Shown here piece by piece: positions 8,803 through 19,600 of a DNA stretch of 64,000 nucleotides (its first letter is position 1; the number at the start of each line of letters is the position of its first letter). The position numbers and the translations under genes were made by a program. Origin of the DNA: Bradyrhizobium tropiciagri (GTDB taxonomy: Bacteria > Pseudomonadota > Alphaproteobacteria > Rhizobiales > Xanthobacteraceae); assembly GCF_018130505.1 (NCBI RefSeq), contig NZ_JAFCKH010000001.1:620001-684000 (forward strand), given 5' to 3'. The notes below the pieces were generated by a model. It made no database searches. It saw only the letters and a program-made list of their open reading frames with translations, and was not told where the DNA came from.

Positions 8803-10659
8803 ATGTCAGTCGCCGCAGTCGCCGAAAGCCGCAGCGGCTATCGGATCACGGCGCCGCTCGTCGCCGTCAGCGATGCGATCGCCGCGATCCTGCTCGCCGC
8901 CGATCTCGTCGTGGTCTGCGTCTCGGTGCTGGCCCGCTTCCTGTTCAATGCGCCGGTCGAGTGGTCCGACGACGTCGCCCGCGGCCTGATGGTCGGGTCG
9001 AGCTTCTTCGGCGCGGCGAGCGCGCTGGCGCGCAGCGAGAACCTCGGCGTCGCCTTCTTCGTCGACATGCTGCCGTCGGGCGTGAGGCGGGTCGTCGACG
9101 CCCTCGGCGCGCTGCTCGTCACCATCATCTCCGCCTATGTCGCCTTCAATGCGCTGAAGATGGGCTGGCTGACCACCGGCCAGACCTCCGGCTCCGGCCT
9201 GCCGCTGGAATGGACCTTCTATCCGATGGGCGTCGGCGCGGCGTTCATGGCGGTGTTCGCGCTCGAGATATTCTGCGGCCGTTCGCTGCGCGACATGATC
9301 GCGGGCATCGTCGCCACGGCGGTCATCGCCGGGCTTTATCTGGCCTCGGATGCGCTGGCGCCGGACTCGGTGCCGTCATCCCAAGTGTTGATGCTGGTCG
9401 GTTTCTTCCTCACGCTGTTCGGCGGCCTGCCAATCGGGTTCGCGCTGGCGCTGGCGGCGCTGATTTTCATCTGGGTGGAAGGCACGCTGCCCGGCGTGAT
9501 CTTCGCCCAGCAGATGGCGCGCGGCATCGACAATTTCGTGCTGCTGGCGATCCCGTTCTTCATCCTGGTCGGCTACTTGATGGAAGCCAACGGCATGTCG
9601 GTGCGGTTGATCGAACTGCTGCAGCGCGCGGTCGGAAAGATGCGCGGCGGGCTCAACGTCGTGATGGTGCTGTCGATGGTGCTGTTCTCCGGCATCTCGG
9701 GCTCGAAGATGGCCGATGTTGCCGCGGTCGGCTCGGTCCTGATTCCGGCGGCGCGGCGCTCGCGACAGAATCCGGGCGGGGCGGTGGCGCTGCTCGCGGC
9801 CTCCGCCGTGATGGCGGAGACAATTCCGCCGTGCATCAATCTGATCATCCTCGGCTTCGTCGCCAATCTCTCGATCGGCGGGCTATTCGTCGCCGGCATG
9901 CTGCCGGCCGCGCTGATGGCACTGGCGCTGATCGCGGTGTCAATCATCTTCGGCAAGCGTCCCGCGACGATCGGCGAGGCCGAGCCGCGCGCGGCCGTCT
10001 CCGGCCTGTGGACCGGCGCGATCGCCTCGTTCGGGCTGATCTTCATGATCTTCTTCGGCTTCAAGAGCGGTTTCGCCACTGCGACCGAGATCTCCGCCTT
10101 CGCCGCGGTCTATGCGATCGCGGTCGGCAGCCTCCTGTTCCGCGAACTCGGCGTGAAGAGTCTTGCGCACTGCTTCGTGCAATCGGCAACGCGGTCGGGC
10201 CTCGTGCTGTTCATCGTCGCGGCGGCGCAGTCGCTCGCCTTCATCCTGACGCTGCAGCAGGTGCCGCATGAGGTCGGCGACTTCATGCTGGCGATCTCGG
10301 GCAGCCACGGCGTCTGGCTGTTCATGCTGCTGTCGATCGTGGTGCTGGTGGTGATGGGCTCGGTGCTCGAAGGCGCCGCGGCGCTGATCATCTTCGGGCC
10401 GCTGCTGCTGCCGGTCGCGGTGAAGCTCGGCATCGATCCGCTTCATTTCGGGGTCGTGCTGGTGATCTCGATGGGGCTCGGGCTCTTTGCGCCACCGCTT
10501 GGTCTCGGGCTCTATGGCGCCTGTCTGATCGGCAACGTGCCGATCGAGCAGACCATCAAGCCGATCATGGGCTATCTCGGCCTGCTGCTGCTGTGTCTGC
10601 TGGTGATCGCCTTCGTGCCGTTCATCAGCACCGCGTTGCCACATGCGATGGGCTATTAA
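8803..10659 (+). CDS. TRAP transporter fused permease (DctQ-DctM)
   Basis: A 618-residue inner-membrane protein joining both TRAP permease subunits. Residues about 15-165 are the four-helix DctQ subunit (motifs RFLFNAPVEWSDDVARGL and SGLPLEWTFYPMGVGAAFMA). Residues about 190-612 are the 12-helix DctM subunit that forms the Na+- or H+-coupled channel (GLPIGFALALAA, FSGISGSKMADVAAVG, MAETIPPCINLIILG). It starts 4 bases after the dctP stop, so the two are co-translated. DctM-side fusions are known in the family; the substrate follows from DctP and is unknown. Confidence 0.9.
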   Translation: MSVAAVAESRSGYRITAPLVAVSDAIAAILLAADLVVVCVSVLARFLFNAPVEWSDDVARGLMVGSSFFGAASALARSENLGVAFFVDMLPSGVRRVVDALGALLVTIISAYVAFNALKMGWLTTGQTSGSGLPLEWTFYPMGVGAAFMAVFALEIFCGRSLRDMIAGIVATAVIAGLYLASDALAPDSVPSSQVLMLVGFFLTLFGGLPIGFALALAALIFIWVEGTLPGVIFAQQMARGIDNFVLLAIPFFILVGYLMEANGMSVRLIELLQRAVGKMRGGLNVVMVLSMVLFSGISGSKMADVAAVGSVLIPAARRSRQNPGGAVALLAASAVMAETIPPCINLIILGFVANLSIGGLFVAGMLPAALMALALIAVSIIFGKRPATIGEAEPRAAVSGLWTGAIASFGLIFMIFFGFKSGFATATEISAFAAVYAIAVGSLLFRELGVKSLAHCFVQSATRSGLVLFIVAAAQSLAFILTLQQVPHEVGDFMLAISGSHGVWLFMLLSIVVLVVMGSVLEGAAALIIFGPLLLPVAVKLGIDPLHFGVVLVISMGLGLFAPPLGLGLYGACLIGNVPIEQTIKPIMGYLGLLLLCLLVIAFVPFISTALPHAMGY

Positions 10660-10671
10660 GGGACACAGATC

Positions 10672-11649
10672 GTGAAAGTGTTGCTCGCCCATACCCCGCA
10701 AATGCGCCGCGACTATTACGGCGAGCGCAGCCTGGCCGGCTTGCGCGCGGTCGCCGACGTCAAGCTGCATGATGGCGAGGAAGCCCTCGATGCTGCCGCG
10801 CTGGTCAAGGCCGCTGAAGGCGCCGACATTATCGTCGCCGACCGCATGACCGCGGGCCCCGGCGAGATATTCCCGCGCCTGCCAAAGCTGCGCGCCTTCG
10901 TGCGCTGCGCGGTCGACATCCGCAACGTCGATGTCGCCGCGGCCTCCGCTGTCGGCGTGCTGGTGACGCGGGCGAGCCCCGGCTTCGTGCAATCGGTCGC
11001 CGAGCTCGCGCTCGGCTTCATGGTCGATTTGTCGCGCGGCGTCTCGCGCGCCACCGCCGATTATCACGCCGGAAAGGCGCCCGAAATCGTGATGGGCCGG
11101 CAGTTGGCCGGCAGCACGATCGGCATCATCGGCTATGGCAGCATCGGACGTTATCTTGCCGGCATCGCGAAGGTGCTCGGGATGGAGGTGCTGGTCGCCG
11201 ATCCCTTCGTTACGATCGACGACGCGGCGATCCGGCATTTGCCGCTCGACGATCTGCTGGCACGGGCGGACTACGTCGTCTGCCTTGCGATCGCCAACGA
11301 GCAGACCGAGAACCTGATCGGGCAGGCAGCGCTGGCGCGGATGCAGCAGCACGCCGTGTTCATCAACCTGTCACGCGGCAATCTCGTCGATGAGACCGCG
11401 CTCGCCGCGGCGCTTCGCGAGGGACGTATCGCCGGTGCCGCCCTCGACGTCGGCCGCGCTCCGGACCAGATGCCGTCGCCGGAGCTCGCAAAACTGCCCA
11501 ATGTGATCGCGACGCCGCATGTCGGCGGATTGACACCGCAGGCGATCGAGCACCAATCGTCGGAGACGGTGCGCCAGGTCGCGAAGATCATCGCCGGCGA
11601 AATTCCCGTTGGTGCTGTGAATGCCGACCAATGGACGCGGCAGCCATGA
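10672..11649 (+). CDS. NAD(P)-dependent D-isomer-specific 2-hydroxyacid dehydrogenase
   Basis: A 325-residue oxidoreductase of the D-2-hydroxyacid dehydrogenase family, interconverting 2-oxo and D-2-hydroxy acids. It has the Rossmann motif GYGSIGRYLAGIAKVLG, the substrate-Arg loop NLSRGNLVDETAL and the catalytic His in ATPHVGGLT. It begins with GTG 12 bases after the TRAP permease, so it is probably in the same transcript and may act on the imported acid. The acidic catalytic residue expected between the Arg and His (GADVFEXEP in most relatives) is replaced by ALDVGRAPDQMPSPE, so substrate or turnover may differ from the classic enzymes. Confidence 0.85.
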   Translation: MKVLLAHTPQMRRDYYGERSLAGLRAVADVKLHDGEEALDAAALVKAAEGADIIVADRMTAGPGEIFPRLPKLRAFVRCAVDIRNVDVAAASAVGVLVTRASPGFVQSVAELALGFMVDLSRGVSRATADYHAGKAPEIVMGRQLAGSTIGIIGYGSIGRYLAGIAKVLGMEVLVADPFVTIDDAAIRHLPLDDLLARADYVVCLAIANEQTENLIGQAALARMQQHAVFINLSRGNLVDETALAAALREGRIAGAALDVGRAPDQMPSPELAKLPNVIATPHVGGLTPQAIEHQSSETVRQVAKIIAGEIPVGAVNADQWTRQP

Positions 11650-11805
11650 GCGCACGACATCCATCAATTCCGCAGATGCGGCTGGACAAGCCGTTCGCAT
11701 CCAGCTCAAACTCGACCCCACCAAACCGCGGTCCCTGAGCCGCGGACAGAAAATGAACGGACGTCCCGCAGCTAACGACGGGCGCCTCAAGAGGGAGTGC
11801 ATCAC

Positions 11806-13002
11806 ATGGCCATTTCACGCCGTGACGTCTTGTTGGGCAGCGCCGGCGCACTCGGCGCCGCATCTTTCTCCTTCCCAGCCCCCGCCATCGCACAGTCGGA
11901 ACCGATCAAGATCGGCTGCCTCGCCGCCATCACCGGCCCGAGCTCGGCGCCGACGGTCGGCTTCAACCGCGGCGTCAATTTCGCGGTCGACGCCATCAAT
12001 AATGCGGGTGGGGTGAAGGGCCGCAAGATCGAGATCGTGATGCGCGACACCCAGGGCGATCCGACCAAGGCGGTCAACGCCACCCAGGAACTGATCAGCC
12101 AGGCCAAGGTGCACGCGATGTGGGGGCCGCTGAATTCCGGCGAGGCGCTGGCCACGACGCCGATCATGGCGCGCGCCAAGATGCCGGACCTGCACCCCTG
12201 CGTGGTCGAAAGCCTGATCGATCCGGTCAAGTTTCCGAACGCGTTCCGCATTGCGCCGTCAAACAACCAGTGGGACGACGCGGTGCGCAACTATTGCTTG
12301 AAGATCCTCAAAGTGAAGAAGGTCGCCGTGATCGGCGACACCACCGGCTATGGCGTCACCGCGGTCGGCGCCTCTGTCGCGGCATTCAAGAAGGACGGCG
12401 CCGAGGTGGTCTATCAGGCAAATGTCGATGCGACCCAGCCCGACATGACGCCGGACATGCTACGCGCCAAGAATGCCGGCGCCGAGGCGATCATCGTGTG
12501 GAGCGTCTCGACCGGCATGGAGGCGCGCATGTTCAACACCCGCGCCACGATGAACTGGGACGTGCCCTTCGTCGGCCATCCGTCGATGGCCTCGGGCGAA
12601 CTCGCCAGCCTCGTCGCCAAGCCGGAGAACTGGAAGAAGGTCTACGCGATCGGTTACAAGAGCTGCAGCTACGACAGCGCCGGCAAGCTGCCGCCGAAGA
12701 GCGAAGACCTCGTCGCGCGCCTTGCCAAGGCCAACGTCGCGCTGAACGACACGCTGCTGTGGTGGGTCGCCGGCGGCATGGACTGCATCGAATTGATCGC
12801 CAAGGCGGTGGCGGAAAGCGGCTCGACCAGCAGCGCCGACATCATCAAGTATTGGAACACGCTGTCGAGCTATCCCGGCTATTTCGGCAATTATCGTTTC
12901 TCGCCGACCGAGCATAACGGCTACCTGACCGAGGAGATCGTGATGTCGGAGGCCTCTACGGCGAAGAACGGCACCTTCGCGCTCGCGCCGGGATACAGTT
13001 GA
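11806..13002 (+). CDS. ABC transporter substrate-binding protein (Leu/Ile/Val type)
   Basis: A 398-residue periplasmic receptor of peripla_BP_6 type. The leader has a twin-arginine motif (ISRRDVLLG) and ends near PAIAQ. The mature part starts EPIKIGCLAAITGPSSAP, the typical opening of LivK-like receptors. Such proteins also bind amides, aromatic acids and other small amino compounds, so leucine is not proven. GAGGGAG lies 10 bases before the ATG at 11806. It is the first gene of a four-gene ABC operon; the 156 bases before it hold no recognisable gene. Confidence 0.9.
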   Translation: MAISRRDVLLGSAGALGAASFSFPAPAIAQSEPIKIGCLAAITGPSSAPTVGFNRGVNFAVDAINNAGGVKGRKIEIVMRDTQGDPTKAVNATQELISQAKVHAMWGPLNSGEALATTPIMARAKMPDLHPCVVESLIDPVKFPNAFRIAPSNNQWDDAVRNYCLKILKVKKVAVIGDTTGYGVTAVGASVAAFKKDGAEVVYQANVDATQPDMTPDMLRAKNAGAEAIIVWSVSTGMEARMFNTRATMNWDVPFVGHPSMASGELASLVAKPENWKKVYAIGYKSCSYDSAGKLPPKSEDLVARLAKANVALNDTLLWWVAGGMDCIELIAKAVAESGSTSSADIIKYWNTLSSYPGYFGNYRFSPTEHNGYLTEEIVMSEASTAKNGTFALAPGYS

Positions 13003-13024
13003 GCCAAAGGCGAGGGCGCAATCG

Positions 13025-13882
13025 ATGCTCGCTTCGATCCTTGCCTCGGGCCTTGCCGCCGGCGCGATCTACGCGCTGGTCGGCGTCACCTACAACACGA
13101 TGTTCTCGACCTCGCGGGTGATGAGCTTCACCGCCGGCCAGCTCGCGATGCTGGGCGGCGTGTTCGGCTCGATGTTCACGCTGAAGCTGGGCCTGCCGAT
13201 CATTGCCGGTTTCGCGCTGACGCTGGTGTGCTGCGCGATCATCGGCATCATCACCGAGTTCGTCGCGGTGCGGCCGGTGCTGAAAAGCCTCGACCAGCAC
13301 CTTTACGTGCTCTCGACCCTGGCCGTCGCGCTGATGATCCAGCAGATCACGGCGATCAAATGGGGCACCGAGCCGCAGCCGTTCCCGCGCATCGTCGGCT
13401 GGGGCGAGGGCGTCTGGGACGAGAAATTCTGGCTGCCGGTCGTGGCCTGCGCGGTCACGATTCTCGGCCTCGAATATCTCTACCGCCGCACCCTGGTCGG
13501 CCGCGCCTTTCTCGCCATCGCCGAGGATAATTTTGCGGCGCGGGCGCTCGGCCTTCCCGAACGCAATCTGCGGGTCGCGAGCTATGCGCTCGCCGGCGTG
13601 GTCGGCGGCATCGCCGGATATTCCGGCGGCCAGCTGCTGCTCGCCTTCTTCGCCAACGGCGCGCTGTTGAATTTCTACGGCTTCGTGCCGGTGGCGCTGG
13701 GCGGGCTCGGCAATAACAGAGGCGCGATCATCGGCGGGCTGGCGCTCGGCCTGTTCCAGCAGGCCGCGAACTTCCTGGTCGGCGGCATCTTCTCCTCGGT
13801 CGCGGTGTTCACGCTGTTCATCGTGGTGCTGCTTGCCGCGCCGCAGGGGCTGTTCGGCGCCTCGACCGCGCGGAGGGTGTGA
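13025..13882 (+). CDS. Branched-chain amino acid-type ABC permease (LivH)
   Basis: A 285-residue inner-membrane permease with eight or so hydrophobic segments of the LivH type. It starts with SGLAAGAIYALVGVTYN and has the conserved cytoplasmic loop AIAEDNFAARALGLPERNLR, which contacts the ATPase. It follows the receptor by 22 bases, and its stop overlaps the start of the LivM-LivG fusion (ATGA), which indicates translational coupling. Confidence 0.9.
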   Translation: MLASILASGLAAGAIYALVGVTYNTMFSTSRVMSFTAGQLAMLGGVFGSMFTLKLGLPIIAGFALTLVCCAIIGIITEFVAVRPVLKSLDQHLYVLSTLAVALMIQQITAIKWGTEPQPFPRIVGWGEGVWDEKFWLPVVACAVTILGLEYLYRRTLVGRAFLAIAEDNFAARALGLPERNLRVASYALAGVVGGIAGYSGGQLLLAFFANGALLNFYGFVPVALGGLGNNRGAIIGGLALGLFQQAANFLVGGIFSSVAVFTLFIVVLLAAPQGLFGASTARRV

Positions 13883-15661
13883 TGACCGCGGTCACCGACA
13901 CCCCGTCCCGCACCGACAGCGGCGCATGGCGCGCCGCGCTGCCACATGTCGCGCCGTTCCTCGGCATCCTCGCGGCGGCGTTTCTGCTGCCGTTCGTCAG
14001 CAACGACTATTGGGTGCTGATCGGCACCCGCGCGGCGATCTACTGGGTGCTGGTCTCCGGCCTCAATCTGGTGGTCGGCTTCGCCGGCCATCTCGCGATC
14101 GGCTATGTCGCGCTGCTGACGCTCGGGGCCTACGCCACCAGCGTATTGGTTGCGGGCAATGTCATGCCGGCGCTTCCGGTCTTCGTGGCATTGCCGATCG
14201 CCGCCTGCATCGGCGCGATCTTCGGCGTCATCGTCGGCCTGCCGGCGCTGCGGCTGCGCACGTTCTATTTCGCGATGTCGACGCTGGGCTTTGCCACCAT
14301 CGTGACCCAGATCGCGCTGGCCTGGCAGAGCGTCACCGGCGGCGGCATCGGCATCGCCGGTCCGGAATTCCCGGCGCCGTTCAACACGCCATGGGGCTTC
14401 TATGGCCTGTGCATCGCATTCGCCGCCGTCACCACCTGGATGAGCGCCAACATCGCGCGCAGCCGCTTCGGCCGCGCGCTGATCGCGGTGCGCGACGCCG
14501 AGGTCGCGGCCGAGGCGAGCGGCATCTCCAAGCCGAAGATGCTGATCGCGATCTTCCTGTTCGCCGGTGCGCTGGCCGCGATCGCGGGCGGACTGTTCGC
14601 GACGCTGCAGACCTACATCACGCCGGACGCCTTCACTTTCGACCTCTCGGTGCTGTTCTTCATCGCGATCCTGATCGGCGGCCGCGGCTCGATCCTCGGG
14701 CCGATGCTCGGCACCATCATTCTGACCATCCTGCCGGAGATCGCGGCCCCGCTGGCGGCATGGTCGACCTTCCTCTACGCGGTGCTGCTGCTGGTGATCG
14801 TGCTGGCGATGCCGGGCGGCATCGCGGCACTGCTTGATTTCCGCAACCGACGTCCGCTCGCCAGCAACCGCGCCATCGTGCCGCGCCCGGCGGCGCTCGC
14901 CGACATCGTGCGCCGGCGCGACGGCGGCAAGGCGCTGCAGCTGCGCGACATCGCGCTCAGCTTCGGCAACGTGAAGGCGATCGATGGCCTCGATCTCGAC
15001 GTCGCGCCCGGCCAGATCCATGGCTTGATCGGGCCGAACGGCAGCGGCAAGACCACGACGCTGAACGTGATCTCCGGCTACTACGCCGCCAAGGCCGGCA
15101 GCATGACGCTCGGCGGCGAGGCGCTGCCGGCGGGGCAGCCGGTGCTGCGCGCGGTGCGCGGCATCGCCCGCACCTTCCAGACGCCGCGGGTGATCGGCGA
15201 GGCCTCGGTGCTGCAGAACGTCATGATCGGCGGTTCGATCGAGGGCAGGGCGACATTCGCGGAGGCGATGCTGGCGCTGCCGCGCAACGGCGCGGACGAG
15301 CGCCAACTGGCCGACAAGGCCCGTGCACTGCTCGCGGTCGTCGGCCTCGAGGCGCTTGCCGAGGTCCGCGCCGACCGCCTGCAGCACAGTGAACTGCGCT
15401 TTATCGAGATCGCGCGGGCGCTGATGCTCGATCCGGATTTCCTGCTGCTCGACGAGCCCGCCGCGGGCCTCTCCAATGACGAGATCGAGCGGCTCGCCAC
15501 GCTGATCAAGGCGGTCTGCGGCCGCGGCACCGGCGTGCTGCTGGTCGAGCATCATGCCGACCTGATCTTCGACATCTGCCATCAGGTCACCGTGCTCAAC
15601 CTCGGCCGCACGCTGGCGGCGGGAACGCCGGCCGAGATCCGCGTACACAAGGAGGTCGTCA

Positions 15662-15681
<20 letters not shown>
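13882..15681 (+). CDS. Fused ABC permease-ATPase (LivM-LivG)
   Basis: A 599-residue fusion. Residues about 15-320 are the LivM permease (GHLAIGYVALLTLGAYATSV, VRDAEVAAEASGISKPKMLI). Residues about 350-597 are the LivG ATPase with Walker A GPNGSGKTTT and Walker B PDFLLLDEPAAGLS. The ABC signature is not LSGGQ-like but LQHSELRF, followed by the usual IEIARALM. The fusion guarantees one LivG per LivM; LivF is separate. The ATG at 13882 overlaps the livH stop and has GGAGGG before it. The last 20 bases overlap livF. Confidence 0.9.
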
Positions 15682-16408
<727 letters not shown>

Positions 16409-16507
16409 CCGTTACAACTTGCATGCTCGGCGGGCCCTCGTCCGCAACTTAGGATCGGACGAAATTGACGCCGCTGCAGCGTCGCAATCTGCGCGTGCGT
16501 CATAAAA

Positions 16508-16523
16508 TGGCACGACAGATGCA
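16508..16523 (+). promoter_or_regulatory. Possible sigma-54 (-24/-12) promoter
   Basis: TGGCACG, four bases, then ATGCA. This matches the sigma-54 consensus TGGCACG-N4-TTGCW with one change, and keeps the essential GG-N10-GC spacing (GG at 16509-16510, GC at 16521-16522). It would start RNA near 16535, about 90 bases before the cyclase gene. It lies in the only sizeable gap between livF and that gene. Sigma-54 promoters need an AAA+ activator; none is in the window. Confidence 0.45.
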
Positions 16524-16624
16524 GCTAGCTTTGCTAAGATTCGTTGGGTTACCCGATTGTTCTCGCGTTGGTTTTAAGGCTTGTTGCGGTTGCCTGCGTC
16601 TGCGCTCTCTTCACGAGGCCTACG

Positions 16625-19600
16625 ATGCAATGTCTGCGTTGCGGTTGTCAGAACAAGGCGACCAATGAGTATTGCGAAGGTTGCGGGGCCTCTCTCGGAA
16701 TTGCGTGTGAAGCTTGCGGCCACCTGAACGGAACGAGCAGTCGCTTCTGCGGCAGATGCGGTGCTGCGCTGGTCACGGCGATCGACGCGAGCCACGGCCA
16801 GCCGTCACATGAGCGTGCACTGAGGAGCCTGCACGCCAAGGGTGGCGAGCGTAAGCACCTCACGATCCTGTTCGCCGACATCAGCAACTCGACCGGCCTC
16901 ATCGACAGCCTCGGCGATCCTGAGCTGGGCATGCGGCGCTTGCAGCCGGTGCTCGACCTCATGAACGAGGCCGTCCATCGCTACGGCGGTGTCGTCAACA
17001 AGGCGCAGGGCGACGGCGTCATGGCGATGTTCGGCGCGCCGCAGCCCCATGAGGATCACGCCGTTCGCGGCTGTCTCGCGGCACTGGCTATGCAGGATGA
17101 CGTCAAGCGGTTGCATGACGTCGATCTGCAGATCCGTGTCGGCGTCCACACCGGCGAGGTGGTATTTCAGGCCATCGAGCACGGCATCTATCAGACTTAT
17201 GACGCGGCCGGCGCCAACGTGCACCTCGCCAGCCGCTTGGAACAGCTTGCCGAGCCCGGGACCATCCTGGTCTCGCGGGAGACCTATGCGATCGCCAAGC
17301 AGTTCGTGGAGGTGGAGCCGCTCGGCGAGCATACCATTCGCGGGCTAGCGGCGCCGGTCGAGGTGTTCAAGCTGCGCGGTCTGCAGCACGCGCCGTCGAG
17401 CGGCGTATTCCGCACCGGACGGCGGCTCAGTCCGCTGACCGGGCGCGCCGACGAGTTTGGCGCCCTGACGGCCGAACTCGAGAGCACGAGGAAGGGTGAT
17501 GGCCGGGTGGTCGGCGTCGTCGGCGAGGCCGGCATCGGAAAGAGCCGCCTTTGTTTTGAATTTGCCGAAAGTTGTCGCGGCAGGGGCATCCGGGTTTTCG
17601 AAGCCCGCGTGCTCGCGCATGGCCGCGCAACGCCGTTCCAGCCGGTGCTGGCGTTGTTCCGCGATATCTTCGGCCTGCGCATCAAGGAGGAGACGCCGGA
17701 CGTGTCGCGGCGGCGGATCCTCGACCGGCTGGCCGGAATGCCGGTGTCCGACCATCTGGCGCCGGTGCTGCTGGAATTCCTCGGTCTCGCCGATCCGCAC
17801 CAGCCGGCACCGAAGCTGGATCCCAAGGCGCGCAAGACCCAGTTGCTCAACTTCGTCGGCGAGCTTGTGCGCTCGGCGCCGCGCGACAACGTAACGGTTG
17901 TGCTGATCGACGATCTGCACTGGATTGATGCGGCCAGCGAGGAGTTCGTGGAGGCGCTTGCCGACGCGGTGGTCGGCACCACGACCATGCTGCTGGTCAA
18001 TTTCAGGGCCGGATTTACCGCACCGCTGATGCAGCGCTCGCACTATCGGCAGATCAACATGGCGCCGCTCGAACCCGCGGAGGCGCAATCGATCCTGCGG
18101 GACCATTTCGGCACCGATCCGTCACTGGCGCTGCTGAGCAGGAATATCGTCGAGCGCGCGCATGGCAATCCGTTCTTCCTCGAAGAGCTGATGAACGCCC
18201 TTGTCGAGCGCGGCGATTTCGAGGGCGAGAAGGGCGCCTATCGGCTGAAGGGCGGCATCGACACGATCCCGCTTCCGACCACGGTGCAGGCGGTGGTCGC
18301 GGCGCGCATCGATCGCCTCGACGAGCGCGCGAAACGCGCCCTCGAGGTTGCGTCGGTCGCCGGGCGCGAGATTTCGTTGGCAGTTCTCGATGCCGTTGCC
18401 GGACTGGTGCAGGCCGAATTGCTGGAAGCCGTCGGACATCTGCGGCGGGCCGAGCTGCTCTATGACGTGCCTCCGTTCGAGCAGCGGCTGATCGCATTCC
18501 GTCATCCGCTGATCCAGGAAGTCGCCTACCTGTCGCTGCTGCACGAGCGGCGGCGCGAACTGCACGCGGCCGTCGCCCAGGCAATCGAGCGGCTGTTCAA
18601 GGACCGCGCCGAGGAACGGGCGTCGCTGCTCGCGTATCATTGGGAGCATGCCGGCGAGCATCTGAAGGCGGCGCAGCAGCACATGCGCGCGGCGGTTTGG
18701 GTCGGTGCGAATGATCCCAGCCAGGCCTTGCGGAGCTGGAAGAAGGTGCGTGAGCTCTTGATGCACCAGCCTCCGTCGCAGATGACGGATTATCTCAAGA
18801 TGATGGCCTGCGGCCAGATCGTGAATTTCGGCTGGCGCGAGGGAATTCCCGCCGCGGATGCGCAGGTCTATTTCGAGGAGGCCCGCGGCATTGCGCTTGC
18901 AATCGGCGACCTGCGCGCCAACACGCTGATCCACGCCGCCTACGGCCGGATATTGGCGAATGGCGGCTCGGCGGACGAGTATGTCGATCGGGTGCGGGAG
19001 GCCAAGGCGCTCGCCGATACCAGCACCGATACAAGCGTGCAGGTGACGCTGAAAGCCGTGCTCTGTCATGCGCTGCGGCTCTCGGGCCGCATGTCGGATG
19101 CGCTGGAGATGAATCAGGAAGCGGCCGCGCGCGCCTCAGAGATCGTGAAGTCGGACCGCGAGACGCTCGGCTTCGACGTCGAGATCTGGCTGACGGCGAT
19201 GCGCGGGCAGACGCTCGTGATGCTGGGGCGCGGGTCCGAAGCGCGGCCGCTGCTCGACCGCGTGCTTCAGCTCGATGGCAGTCAGGTCGACGCCATCCAC
19301 TACGTCATTCCAAGTCTCGCCTATGTCGATCTCGCCTGGGCCGAAGGCGACGTCGGACTCGCGCAACATCATGCCGATCGTGCCTTCTCGCTCGCCGTGA
19401 AGAGCGGCAGCCCGTATTTGCGCGTCTATGCCCAGGCCAGCCGCGGCCTGTCCCATATGGTGGCGGGCCGTATCTCCGCGTCGATCGAGGATCTGCTGGC
19501 GGCGCTCGACTTCGCGCGGTCGCGCAAGGCCGGGCTCGAGAACGAAGCGCGGATCCTGGCGGATCTGGCGAACGCGTATCGCCAGAAGGGTGATACGGCG

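Noticed and set aside
13675-15648. Long minus-strand open frame (657 codons) opposite the LivM-LivG gene
   Set aside because: It is an antisense shadow, rich in Arg, His, Gln and Asp as expected from high-GC third positions; the plus-strand gene has full domain motifs.
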